DNA from: Erysipelotrichaceae bacterium 66202529
GTDB taxonomy: Bacteria > Bacillota_I > Bacilli_A > Erysipelotrichales > Erysipelotrichaceae
DNA: 64,000 bases
Direction of reading: 5' to 3'
NCBI GenBank assembly: GCA_017161075.1
Contig: CP046174.1
Span: 2,604,001-2,668,000 of the forward strand
The position numbers and the translations under genes were made by a program. The notes beneath the pieces are model-generated. The model had not been told where the DNA came from and did no database searches. It saw nothing but the letters and a program-made list of their open reading frames with translations. Of the stretch, positions 1-7,818 are shown one piece after another; the stretch's first letter is position 1, and each line of letters begins with the position of its first letter.

Positions 1-63
1 ACAGCTTTGCCGATACATTCTGATGACAGAAAAATTCTTTATTCATATGGTCAACCGCCTTTC

Positions 64-804
64 TTATTCCCACTTAAAGGATACTACAGATATGATACTG
101 CCGACAACAGCAAATACGATCAGAAGAATAACAGATATCCATATCTCTTGACTCCACATATCCAGAGATACCGCCTTCAGCAGCTTAATGCCATGTGTCA
201 GCGGAAGGATATTGCATACCCTTTGCACAGCTTCCGGAAACAGCTCGAAGGGGATCGTAGCTCCGGATAAAAAGAGCATGGGAAAATAGACAAAGGTCGT
301 GACGACATTTGCAATTTTTACGGTCTTGCACAGACTGGCCAATATCATACCGATGCTGTACATGGAAAGCATGACCAGCAGAAAGGCTCCCATAAATAGA
401 ATCGGATTTCCTTCCATGCGGTAACCGAAGCCAAAAACAGCCAACAGCGTGACCAGAGCTGCCGAGAAGACTGCCGTCAGCATGCCGATCACCACCTGTA
501 CTGCCAGTATCATAAGCGGACGAATCGGAGTCGCAAAGAAATGCTTCAAAATTTTCTTGTCCCGGTAATCGGCAATCGTCAGCGGCAGCCCCATGAAGGC
601 AGTCGCACAGATTCCCACCGTCAGCAGAGATGCAAATGCACTCTGTAAAAATGAATAATCTGCACCGCCTGCGGATTGTGAGCCCGCAATTACTGCGATG
701 AGAAGCAGTACCCCAACCGGCATGCCGATTCCGAAAATGACACCATCCGGACAGCGCAGACTCAGCTTTCCTTCTACCCTTAAAAAAGTCAGAAATCGTT
801 TCAT
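64..804 (-). CDS. ABC-2 type exporter permease
   Basis: Membrane subunit of a small ABC exporter. The 246-residue protein has about six hydrophobic segments (roughly 20-41, 53-75, 97-126, 133-158, 166-186 and 220-240) and the conserved ABC-2 stretch LPLTHGIKLLKAV near residue 200, typical of DrrB/NatB-like permeases. Its ATG overlaps the stop of the ATPase gene by four bases, so the two are translationally coupled. The substrate cannot be read from sequence; drugs, peptides or lipids are usual for the family. The start is fixed by the overlap. The next gene of the operon, if any, lies beyond the left edge. Confidence 0.85.
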   Translation of the reverse strand: MKRFLTFLRVEGKLSLRCPDGVIFGIGMPVGVLLLIAVIAGSQSAGGADYSFLQSAFASLLTVGICATAFMGLPLTIADYRDKKILKHFFATPIRPLMILAVQVVIGMLTAVFSAALVTLLAVFGFGYRMEGNPILFMGAFLLVMLSMYSIGMILASLCKTVKIANVVTTFVYFPMLFLSGATIPFELFPEAVQRVCNILPLTHGIKLLKAVSLDMWSQEIWISVILLIVFAVVGSIISVVSFKWE

Positions 805-1520
805 ATATTCGTTTCCTCCCTACTATACCAAAGATAAGCATCCTCCAGATTTTCACAGGGACTGCTTTCAATGATTTCCGCAACACTTCCCTCGCATAGC
901 CTTCTGCCTGCTTTCAGGATCAACACCCGGTCACAGAGATTTTCAGCTTCTTCCATATAGTGTGTCGTTAGAAAGATCGTCATTCCCTTTTGCTTCAATC
1001 CTTTCAGAATATGCCATACCTCACGGCGTGCAGCTACGTCCAGACCTGTTGTCAGCTCATCCAGAAATATTACCTTCGGTTTTGGTATCAGCGCTACTAC
1101 AACGGAAAGCTTCTGCCGCTCCCCTCCTGACAACTGCTCCACCTTCTGATTTACGTATGCTTCCAGTTGAAACTGCTTCAAGAGAGCATGATAATCTGCC
1201 GGGTCATGATACAGCGCCGCTGTTTCCTCGCATACCTCACTAACACGTATATTGTTCGCATGTGCTTCGTGCTGCAGCTGCACGCCAACATGCTCAAACA
1301 ATGTTTTTCTGCTTTTAGCTGCATCCTGTCCCAGAATACGGGCGCTGCCATGATCCGGCCTTGTCAATCCTAAAATGCAGTCGATCGTCGTGCTTTTCCC
1401 GGCTCCATTGTGTCCCAGCAGGCCGAATACCTCTCCCTGCTCTACTGTAAAGCTCAGATTATCCACAACTACGCGTCCGTTATATGTCTTTGTAATATCG
1501 AAAGCTTCAATACTTTTCAT
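801..1520 (-). CDS. ABC exporter ATP-binding protein
   Basis: Nucleotide-binding subunit partnering the permease that follows. From the chosen start it has 239 residues, with Walker A GHNGAGKST at 36-44, signature LSGGERQKLS and Walker B running into DELTTGLD. The usual DEPT proline of the family is a leucine here. The start at 1520 is chosen because a strong ribosome site (AAGGAGGA) sits six bases upstream; an upstream in-frame ATG at 1577 would lie before the predicted -35 box. DrrA/NatA-like group. Probable regulation is by a MerR-family activator acting on the 19-bp-spacer promoter at 1543-1573. Confidence 0.88.
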   Translation of the reverse strand: MKSIEAFDITKTYNGRVVVDNLSFTVEQGEVFGLLGHNGAGKSTTIDCILGLTRPDHGSARILGQDAAKSRKTLFEHVGVQLQHEAHANNIRVSEVCEETAALYHDPADYHALLKQFQLEAYVNQKVEQLSGGERQKLSVVVALIPKPKVIFLDELTTGLDVAARREVWHILKGLKQKGMTIFLTTHYMEEAENLCDRVLILKAGRRLCEGSVAEIIESSPCENLEDAYLWYSREETNI

Positions 1521-1542
1521 TGTAATTCCTCCTTCCATATTC

Positions 1543-1573
1543 AGCTTACATGCTCCTGTAGGGGGAGAGTCAA
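1543..1573 (-). promoter_or_regulatory. MerR-type promoter of the ABC exporter operon
   Basis: Minus strand reads -35 TTGACT (1573-1568), a 19-bp spacer, then -10 TAAGCT (1548-1543). The spacer holds a dyad with CTCC and GGAG arms (CTCCCCCTACAGGAG). An over-long 19-bp spacer carrying a dyad is the hallmark of MerR-family activated promoters. No MerR gene is in the window; it could lie left of position 1. Confidence 0.65.
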
Positions 1574-1609
1574 CCAAAATTTGAAAGAACGATACAATGA
1601 TAAAAATGG

Positions 1610-1670
1610 AAAAAGCACATACTGTTCAAAGGAAGACTGAGTTGTAGTCATACCTTTGCTTCATATGTGC
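1610..1670 (-). terminator. Intrinsic terminator after the 135-residue protein gene
   Basis: Three stacked inverted repeats: GCACATA/TATGTGC (1615-1621, 1664-1670), CAAAGG/CCTTTG (1627-1632, 1653-1658) and GACT/AGTC. On the minus strand the structure is followed by TTTTT. It separates the upstream gene from the exporter promoter. Confidence 0.7.
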
Positions 1671-1707
1671 AAAAGTCACTATATTCGAAGGGTTTATTTG
1701 CCTGTTA

Positions 1708-2115
1708 TCATGACTTACTGCTTTCTGTACACGATGCCTGCTGTTCCTCAATGAGCTGCTCAGCAATCTGCATCGCCTCAATCATCGGTACATAGCGGCG
1801 ATAATTGGCTGTTTCCTTTATATACTTACTTTGCGCCCTACTGCATTTTCTGATGATGGAGCAAACCGGCTCCTTAGCAGAGGCCAATTCCTGATAGGAA
1901 TATGTCCTTCCTTTGTCATCCATAGTGCTTTTTTCTGATGACTGCAGTGTTTCTTCCAGCAGCTGTTTTGCAACCTGCATTGCAAACAGTCGGTTTCTCA
2001 ACAGGGTATGCTGTGAGGTCCCTTCCGCAAATTTCCCTTCCATTTTTTCACATTTTTTAATTATGGATATGATTTCCTTATACGCAGCTTCCAGCTGCTG
2101 TGTTGTGAATTCCAT
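1708..2115 (-). CDS. Uncharacterised protein made of two internal repeats
   Basis: No family recognised. The 135-residue protein is soluble, helical and charged, and appears to be a tandem duplication: about residues 10-55 (SIIKKCEK ... AMQVAKQLLEE) resemble 81-125 (SIIRKCSR ... AMQIAEQLIEE). Each half keeps a cysteine in the same SII(K/R)KC context. No signal peptide or membrane segment is seen. The start has a good ribosome site (AGGAGGAG). It lies between two exporter operons, with its own terminator, so it is probably transcribed alone. Function unknown. Confidence 0.7.
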   Translation of the reverse strand: MEFTTQQLEAAYKEIISIIKKCEKMEGKFAEGTSQHTLLRNRLFAMQVAKQLLEETLQSSEKSTMDDKGRTYSYQELASAKEPVCSIIRKCSRAQSKYIKETANYRRYVPMIEAMQIAEQLIEEQQASCTESSKS

Positions 2116-2181
2116 AGTTCTCCTCCTGTGCTACCTGTATGCAATTGGTTGTACCAGCTTTTATAAATCCAGGCTCTAGCA

Positions 2182-2826
2182 TTATTTTTTACTGAGACGC
2201 TTTTGAACGATGATGTTGGATACAAGCCAGGAGACTGCAAACATCAGCATAGCTGCGCCAAACAGAAGCTGTAGGAAAATATCCGCAATATCTACGAGCT
2301 GAATATCAAACAGTGTTAGCAGCCTGCTGACAAGATAGACAGCACCAAAGGAGACAAAGCCGCTTATCATCATGGAGACCTCCATTTTCTCCCCCTTATT
2401 ATAGTAGGTAGCAGGAAGAAAGACAGCCGCAAAGCTCAATGCCAGAGCGAGCCCCATAGAAAAACCCTGCCACATTGCAAACCGGGTTCCCAAGGAAGTA
2501 ATTCCCATCGTAAACTGAATAACATAGCCGTATACAACGGTGATCAGAAAGCCAATGGTCATGAAGGACAGATATGCAAGATAGCGGGCTGCCACAACAT
2601 TTCGTAACGATACCGGTAATACACGGTAATAGTCATACCATTTTCTCTGTGCGTCCATCTGAATACAGCCCAAAACGCTTAACCCGAAAAAGGTTGGCAG
2701 GATCACGATTAAAATCGCTCCAAAGCCCTTCCAGGTAGAAAATCCACCCAGGATCAGGACAGATAACAGCAGTGGCTTCCAGCTTGTGGTTAAGTAATAT
2801 AAATCCTTTCGTATCAAACCAATCAT
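2182..2826 (-). CDS. ABC-2 type permease of the GntR-controlled exporter
   Basis: Membrane subunit of 214 residues with about six hydrophobic segments (around 15-30, 36-56, 84-106, 122-142, 150-170 and 185-205) and a short N-terminal cytosolic stretch (LIRKDLYYL) usual in YtrC/YhcI-like permeases. It follows the ATPase gene. The normal arrangement would be an ATPase stop overlapping this ATG as ATATGA at 2828-2823, but the ATPase frame is shifted just upstream. Substrate unknown; relatives respond to cell-envelope antibiotics. Confidence 0.8.
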   Translation of the reverse strand: MIGLIRKDLYYLTTSWKPLLLSVLILGGFSTWKGFGAILIVILPTFFGLSVLGCIQMDAQRKWYDYYRVLPVSLRNVVAARYLAYLSFMTIGFLITVVYGYVIQFTMGITSLGTRFAMWQGFSMGLALALSFAAVFLPATYYNKGEKMEVSMMISGFVSFGAVYLVSRLLTLFDIQLVDIADIFLQLLFGAAMLMFAVSWLVSNIIVQKRLSKK

Positions 2827-3679
2827 ATGCGTTCACTTTCACATATAGCATCATGATATCATCCAGTGTTGCCCGCTCAACTATACAGCTTGGATAGGTT
2901 TGTGCAGCTGCCTCACGATTTGCGACCAGCACCACGGTTTCATAGGGCAGCTTCCGATAGCGAATGATATCGCTTTGTGCAAGCTGTTTAAAATCCTCAT
3001 CCCTGCATTTTAGGATGCCATACTGATAGATCAATTCATCCTTACAGGAGGACAGCACAAGCTCACCATTATGAAGAAACGTAATGTAATCAGCCACCTT
3101 TTCCAAATCGGAAGAGATATGAGAGGATAGTAGGATAGAGTGATGCTCATCCTGAACAAAATCCATAAATACGTCCAGGATTTCATCTCGCATAACAGGA
3201 TCAAGACCACTTGTTGCCTCATCGAGTATCAGAAGCCGTGGCTTATGAGATAATGCAATCGCGATTGCTGTCTTCATTTTCATCCCGCGGCTGAATTCCT
3301 TAATGCGCTTTTTATCCGGTAAAGCAAACTGCCGCTTATATTTTTGAAAGGCTTCATGATCCCAGTTTTTATAAATATCCTGTAAAATCCTTTCCGTTTG
3401 CTCAAGATGAAAGCTGTCATAGAAATCACTGACATCGAATACGAGTCCAATATCTTCCCGCATCGTCAGGTTGTCCTTATCCATCTGCTGTCCAAGAACC
3501 GTAATCTCACCGCTGTCTCTTTTTACCAAATCCATAATGCAGTTGATGATGGTTGACTTTCCCGCTCCGTTTTCACCAATGATCCCCATGATGGTTCCCT
3601 CCGGCAGGGTAAAGCTGATATCCTTCAACTGGAAATTTTCATATGCTTTTGATACATGTTTAAGCACAAGTGCATCCAT
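2633..3679 (-). CDS. ABC exporter ATPase with frameshifted C-terminus
   Basis: YtrB-like nucleotide-binding subunit: Walker A GENGAGKST near residue 36, signature FSRGMKMK, Walker B LLILDEATSGLD. The family core ends about residue 283 (DDIMMLYVK). The open frame then runs 63 residues further in the wrong frame through the permease gene. Restoring one G in GAAAGTGAAC (2840-2831) would give a tail GERI and a TGA at 2825-2823 overlapping the permease ATG, and would rebuild an AAAGGTGA ribosome site for it. The extension is therefore a 1-bp deletion or base-calling error. The intended gene is about 2823-3679. It sits 14 bp after the gntR gene. Confidence 0.8.
   Translation of the reverse strand: MDALVLKHVSKAYENFQLKDISFTLPEGTIMGIIGENGAGKSTIINCIMDLVKRDSGEITVLGQQMDKDNLTMREDIGLVFDVSDFYDSFHLEQTERILQDIYKNWDHEAFQKYKRQFALPDKKRIKEFSRGMKMKTAIAIALSHKPRLLILDEATSGLDPVMRDEILDVFMDFVQDEHHSILLSSHISSDLEKVADYITFLHNGELVLSSCKDELIYQYGILKCRDEDFKQLAQSDIIRYRKLPYETVVLVANREAAAQTYPSCIVERATLDDIMMLYVKVNAYDWFDTKGFILLNHKLEATAVICPDPGWIFYLEGLWSDFNRDPANLFRVKRFGLYSDGRTEKMV
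2831..2840 (-). other. Probable 1-bp deletion (frameshift site)
   Basis: The minus strand reads GAAAGTGAAC where GAAAGGTGAAC would join the ATPase to an overlapping stop/start with the permease. Direct evidence is the loss of homology after YVK and a 194-bp same-strand gene overlap otherwise unseen in this window. Confidence 0.6.
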
Positions 3680-3693
3680 AAAATACTCCTTCC

Positions 3694-4068
3694 CTATTTT
3701 TCATCATAAAACATTGCAAGCAGCTGCGTTAATGTGTTTAATGGTATACCGTTTGACCGCCCGATGTCAGCGGCCTCCTGCAGCTTTTCTTCCGCAAGAC
3801 GCAGCTGTTCCTCACGGATAAATTCCTTGTTTTGTGAGGATACAAACGTTCCGCGCCCAGTGGCACTTTCGATAAAGCCGTCGCGCTGCAAGTCCTCATA
3901 AGCTTTTTGTGTCGTAATAACGCTGATATGCAAATCCTTTGCCAAAGCACGCATGGATGGAAGCGGATCACCGCTTTTCAATTCCCCGCTCATGATGGCA
4001 GATTTGATTTGTGAGGTTATCTGTTCATAAATTGGTTTTGTAGTATGATTACTGATCAGTATTTGCAC
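3694..4068 (-). CDS. GntR-family repressor, YtrA type
   Basis: Short (124-residue) transcription factor with a GntR winged helix-turn-helix at about 10-75 (PIYEQITSQI, LPSMRALAKDL, ATGRGTFV) and a short helical dimerisation tail, as in the YtrA subfamily. The start is GTG at 4068, preceded by GGAGGTGA. It is the first gene of a gntR-ATPase-permease operon, the usual arrangement for YtrA-type autorepressors. Expected role: repress the exporter until an envelope-active compound is sensed. The effector is unknown. Confidence 0.88.
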   Translation of the reverse strand: MQILISNHTTKPIYEQITSQIKSAIMSGELKSGDPLPSMRALAKDLHISVITTQKAYEDLQRDGFIESATGRGTFVSSQNKEFIREEQLRLAEEKLQEAADIGRSNGIPLNTLTQLLAMFYDEK

Positions 4069-4090
4069 AAGGTCACCTCCATTGTACTTT

Positions 4091-4140
4091 AATGTACTTA
4101 TTGTACATGTACATTATAATACACTTAAAGAAAATGTCAA
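4091..4140 (-). promoter_or_regulatory. Promoter and putative GntR operator
   Basis: Minus strand: -35 TTGACA (4140-4135), 16 bp, -10 TATAAT (4118-4113). Directly downstream are the palindrome TGTACATGTACA (4113-4102) and a further GTAC at 4097-4094, with another at 4087-4084. Operators at the transcription start fit autorepression by the GntR protein. Confidence 0.7.
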
Positions 4141-4202
4141 GCCAGGAGCTGCTTTCTTATGCGCCGTTGGAATGCATACCGTGAAATTCGCCTGCTCTAT
4201 TA

Positions 4203-4229
4203 CAAAAAAAATGAGATTGCTCTCATTTT
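4203..4229 (-). terminator. Intrinsic terminator of the DUF5131 gene
   Basis: Hairpin AATGAGA/TCTCATT around 4210-4227, followed on the minus strand by a run of T. It lies 115 bp past the stop of the minus-strand gene. Confidence 0.7.
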
Positions 4230-4342
4230 CGTTATGTATATGAAATTGGTTTCCCTCGCTTATCTGCATATAAGCACATTTCGGTTTTTCTGTTCAGCAG
4301 TTTAACGCCTCCCTTAGTAAAAGGATATCTTCTCTTATATAA

Positions 4343-5065
4343 TCAGAAGAGCTTTTTTCCGTCCGTGATATCTATCCCGCAGGCCTTTGCTCTGCCTGTC
4401 TGCTGAAAGGGATTTATCTTTTCTAAAATACCGTCATGTCGAAACAGGGATCCGGTATTCTTAAACCAGAAGGTTTTCCCGGCGTTCACGCTTTGTCTGT
4501 GAAGGTCAAGCACCCACTCATAGTTACACTCCCGTGCATCACGACCTGTTTCTCCGCCAACTGTCACATGTTCGACTCCATGAAGATACGGCGTTATATC
4601 GATTGCTTCCAGCAGCGGGGCACAGGCGATAAACCGTCGCTTTATGGGATAGGAAAGAAAGAGCGGCAATCTGTAATCAGCGGCTACCTGATTTTCTACA
4701 GTGCAGCCGATATTCACATTATCATAGCCGGCACCCCAGTCCTTTGGCAGCGATACGGGAAAGCGTTCAATCCGCTTTGTCAGAATCAAAAATTCAATAT
4801 CCGTTCTCTGCTTAATCATCGCCCAGACCTCCTCACGCCAGGCATCTGCTTCCGGCAAAAAGAAATCTGTAGCAAAGCATGTCGCAAGAATCTTATTTCC
4901 CTTGATATTGTATTCACCTCTGGCATTTCTCCTGATTGGCCAGTCAAATTTATCCGTCTTCTGTATGGTATTTTGACCGTACCGTTTTGCATGAGGGCCA
5001 TAAAAATAGCAATTGGCACAGCCCTCACTATGCTGATAGCAGCCTGTCCACGGTTCCCAGTTCAT
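4343..5065 (-). CDS. DUF5131 (phage Gp37/Gp68-like) protein
   Basis: The 240-residue protein carries the family N-terminus WEPWTGCYQHSEGCANCYF, with cysteines at 9, 16 and 19 (a C-x6-C-x2-C cluster) that suggest metal or iron-sulfur binding, then TKR (about 97) and VGGETG (about 170) motifs. The fold is thought to be related to radical SAM barrels, but no reaction is established. It starts directly at MNWEPW. It stands alone between terminators. The family is common in phages and in bacterial accessory regions, though no phage gene adjoins it here. Confidence 0.75.
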   Translation of the reverse strand: MNWEPWTGCYQHSEGCANCYFYGPHAKRYGQNTIQKTDKFDWPIRRNARGEYNIKGNKILATCFATDFFLPEADAWREEVWAMIKQRTDIEFLILTKRIERFPVSLPKDWGAGYDNVNIGCTVENQVAADYRLPLFLSYPIKRRFIACAPLLEAIDITPYLHGVEHVTVGGETGRDARECNYEWVLDLHRQSVNAGKTFWFKNTGSLFRHDGILEKINPFQQTGRAKACGIDITDGKKLF

Positions 5066-5175
5066 GTAGACACTCCTTCCAATTATACGATTACCATATA
5101 TAACATCATTACTGTATAGCCAGCCTGCACTTTTTTAGCTTTCGGTGCTTTGTCATGCATGAAATTTAAAACAGG

Positions 5176-5580
5176 CTAAATGCTTGCATCATTTAATTCG
5201 AATAGATTTCCTTCCGGATCTCTGAAATAGGTACAGCGCATTCCCCATTCTTCGATATACTGCGGCTCTCCCAAAAAGACAACGCCTGCTTTCTTTAACC
5301 GTAAATAATCTTCTTCAAGCGTATCTGTAGGAATGATTCCTGCTATTGTATCCGGCTGCTGGTTAAACGTCGGCAGCTCATAGCCCTTAAACAGCGGCAT
5401 AGCATCCCCTGTAAAAATGGCAAAGCATGGTGATGCTCCCTCCTGCACAGCAAAAGAGGTATAAGGGCCATTGCGGTCGCCCCATACTGCATGCAAGCCC
5501 AGCTTCTCTGTATAAAAGTCAAAGCATTCTCCGTAATTTTTACGTACAAGTACACGAATCGTTGTTTCATTAAATTTCAT
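5176..5580 (-). CDS. VOC (glyoxalase/bleomycin-resistance fold) protein
   Basis: Single-domain protein of 134 residues with paired beta-alpha-beta-beta-beta modules: RVLVRKNYGECFDFYTEKLGL at the start and the closing YFRDPEGNLFEL motif (about 118-130) that supplies the usual metal-binding glutamate. Members include lyases, dioxygenases and drug-binding proteins; the substrate is not predictable here. It has its own ribosome site (AAAGGAT) and no obvious operon partner. Confidence 0.8.
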   Translation of the reverse strand: MKFNETTIRVLVRKNYGECFDFYTEKLGLHAVWGDRNGPYTSFAVQEGASPCFAIFTGDAMPLFKGYELPTFNQQPDTIAGIIPTDTLEEDYLRLKKAGVVFLGEPQYIEEWGMRCTYFRDPEGNLFELNDASI

Positions 5581-6342
5581 ATTCTAATATCCTTTCTTTT
5601 TCAATATATGTCCTTTATTATATCGCAGGTTTTGTAATAGTATTGTATAAACTGGACAATTATGCGTACTTACGGTATAGGATTCAGGATGTTCTCGTTT
5701 GTTGATGCTTCTGTAATATGACCTATACAAAAACGATATCTTCCTGGACTTATTTTAAATAAAAGTATTACTATTCTAACTCAGACGATAGTATTTAATA
5801 TTAAATATTTATAAATGCTTTAGCATATTTTAGTAAATTGGCTTACTTATATTGATTACGCAAACAGATGGTGCCAAAACGACAGTAGATAACAGATTTT
5901 AAATATCCTACGGTTACACACATAAAACACTATTGACCAAAATTAAAAAAATTTCATTTTTGGTCAATAGAAATAAGATACCCATGTAAGGATACCTGTA
6001 AACAGCTCTTTGCTATTCTTTGATTTTCACTCGATTTTATATTTTAGTTCACGGTTAATACGTTAAGTTTATGATATTTTGCATAGAACGACTATACTAT
6101 CCTTTCTCTTTCACAGAAAAAGTTCTGCTCAATCTGCAAAGCCCCCCTACAGGGATGATACTATTACATAATTTATGTTTTTAGCATTCTGGTGAATAGC
6201 TATACTTGTATAAAAAAATCTTGTATTACTTTATATTTTTCATATGCTGTGGCTGTGCAAAACATACATTCATATCAAAATATTATATTTCTTTATTATT
6301 ACTATGAAACAAATATTCATACTCAATAAACGCACGTAAATG
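5581..6342. other. Gene-free AT-rich stretch
   Basis: About 760 bp, markedly more AT-rich than the neighbouring genes, with no ORF that shows codon structure or a ribosome site. The only clear structure is the inverted repeat at 5930-5970. It may be a decayed gene or an insertion scar. The part next to 5580 should hold the promoter of the VOC gene. Confidence 0.6.
5930..5970. repeat. Perfect 13-bp inverted repeat
   Basis: CTATTGACCAAAA at 5930-5942 and its exact reverse complement at 5958-5970, with a 15-bp AT-only-rich loop. No T-tract follows either arm, so it is not a standard terminator. It could be a regulator site, a cruciform, or a remnant of mobile-element ends. Confidence 0.7.
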
Positions 6343-6374
6343 CTAAAAAAGTGCCTGTTTAAAGCACTTTTTTT
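6343..6374 (-). terminator. guaA terminator
   Basis: AAAAAAGTGC and GCACTTTTTT arms (6345-6354, 6364-6373) form a hairpin with flanking A and T runs that can work in both directions. It lies 11 bp beyond the guaA stop. Confidence 0.8.
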
Positions 6375-6384
6375 GAATAAAATC

Positions 6385-7677
6385 CTATTCCCACTCAATC
6401 GTCCCGCATGGCTTCGGTGTCAGATCATAGCACACACGATTCACATTCGCAACTTCCTTCAGAATACGATCCGTAATCCTATGCAGCACCGGCCAGTCGA
6501 TATCCTCAATGGATGCCGTCATCGCATCAATCGTATTCACTGCACGCAAAATAACCGGGTACTCAAAGCTTCTCGCATTATTCTTCACGCCCACAGACTT
6601 GAAATCCGGAACAATCGTGAAATACTGCCATACCTTCTGATCTAAGCCAGCTGACGCAAACTCCTCACGTAAAATCGCATCTGACTCACGCACCGCCTCC
6701 AAACGATCCTTCGTAATAGCCCCAAGACAGCGCACACCAAGCCCAGGCCCTGGGAATGGCTGACGGAAAACCATGTCATGCGGAAGTCCCAACTCCAGCC
6801 CACACGCACGCACTTCATCCTTGAACAGCTGACGCAGTGGCTCCACCAATTCAAACGCCAGGTCATCCGGCAGCCCGCCAACATTGTGATGTGATTTGAC
6901 AACCTTCGCTGTCTTCGTACCGCTCTCTACGATATCCGGATAAATGGTACCCTGTGCCAGAAAATCAATCCCCTCCAGCTTTCGGGCTTCCTCCTCAAAT
7001 ACACGGATAAATTCCGCACCAATAATCTTACGCTTCTGCTCCGGCTCTGCAACATCCTTCAGCTTACCAAGAAATCGCTCACTTGCATCTACATAAATCA
7101 GATTCGCATCCATCTGATTTTGAAACACTTCAATCACGCTTTCCGACTCCCCTTTGCGCATCAGACCGTGATTAACATGCACACAATACAGCTGCTTGCC
7201 AATAGCTTTTAACAGCAGTGCCGCAACCACTGAACTGTCCACACCGCCGGACAAAGCCAGCAGTACCTTGCGATCCTTTACCTGCTCACGAATCAGCTCT
7301 ACCTGATCCGCCACAAAATTCTTCATATTCCAATTTGCCTCTGCCTTGCATTCAGCAAACACAAACGTCTTTAATTGTTCCTCTGTCGGCCACACCGTCA
7401 GCTTCTGTTCACATAACGCAGGAGCATGATCAATGGCAAGAACCGGATAGCCTGCCTCATAGATTTCCGGGAGAACATCGATATTCACACCATCCACATT
7501 GCGGTGTTCCCCGCCGTTTAAAATAATTCCCTTTACATTGGAAAGCCTTTGCAGCTCCGCCTTGGTGATATCATGCGGATAAATCTCACTGTATACACCC
7601 AATGCACGAATTTCTCTGGCAAGCGTTGTATTTTCACTGCTGCCAAGATCCAGAATAACAATCATGTCTTGTTTCAT
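6385..7677 (-). CDS. guaA: GMP synthase with a collapsed glutaminase domain
   Basis: Converts XMP to GMP using ATP and an amino donor. The synthetase part is intact: P-loop SGGVDSS at 143-149, and the C-terminal dimerisation domain ends in KPCGTIEWE. The N-terminal class I glutaminase part is only about 110 residues instead of about 190. It begins normally (VILDLGSSENTTLAREI, IILNGGE), but the segment that should read GICYG is AIDHAP, and some 80 residues with the catalytic His and Glu are missing before the join at NWNMKNF. Total length is 430 residues versus about 510-525. The enzyme should thus depend on free ammonia unless a separate glutaminase subunit exists; none is nearby. Confidence 0.92.
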   Translation of the reverse strand: MKQDMIVILDLGSSENTTLAREIRALGVYSEIYPHDITKAELQRLSNVKGIILNGGEHRNVDGVNIDVLPEIYEAGYPVLAIDHAPALCEQKLTVWPTEEQLKTFVFAECKAEANWNMKNFVADQVELIREQVKDRKVLLALSGGVDSSVVAALLLKAIGKQLYCVHVNHGLMRKGESESVIEVFQNQMDANLIYVDASERFLGKLKDVAEPEQKRKIIGAEFIRVFEEEARKLEGIDFLAQGTIYPDIVESGTKTAKVVKSHHNVGGLPDDLAFELVEPLRQLFKDEVRACGLELGLPHDMVFRQPFPGPGLGVRCLGAITKDRLEAVRESDAILREEFASAGLDQKVWQYFTIVPDFKSVGVKNNARSFEYPVILRAVNTIDAMTASIEDIDWPVLHRITDRILKEVANVNRVCYDLTPKPCGTIEWE

Positions 7678-7818
7678 AAGCTAATCTCCTTCTACTCTTT
7701 TTGTCCAAGTAAAGTGTAACATATTTCCTCAGACAGGAACATAATAAAATAGAAAATACGTAAAGTTTTAAAGCATAAAAAGAAAGCACTACAAGTATTA
7801 CTACCTGCAGCGCCATAT

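Noticed and set aside
1521..1577. Upstream start for the first ABC ATPase
   Set aside because: The codons overlap the -35 box and lack a ribosome site.
1615..1670. Nested inverted repeats as a regulatory RNA
   Set aside because: The T-tail on the minus strand and the position after the 135-residue protein gene make an intrinsic terminator the simpler explanation.
2633..2822. The C-terminal extension of the ABC ATPase as a real domain
   Set aside because: It is the permease gene read in another frame, and one restored base removes it and rebuilds a normal gene junction.
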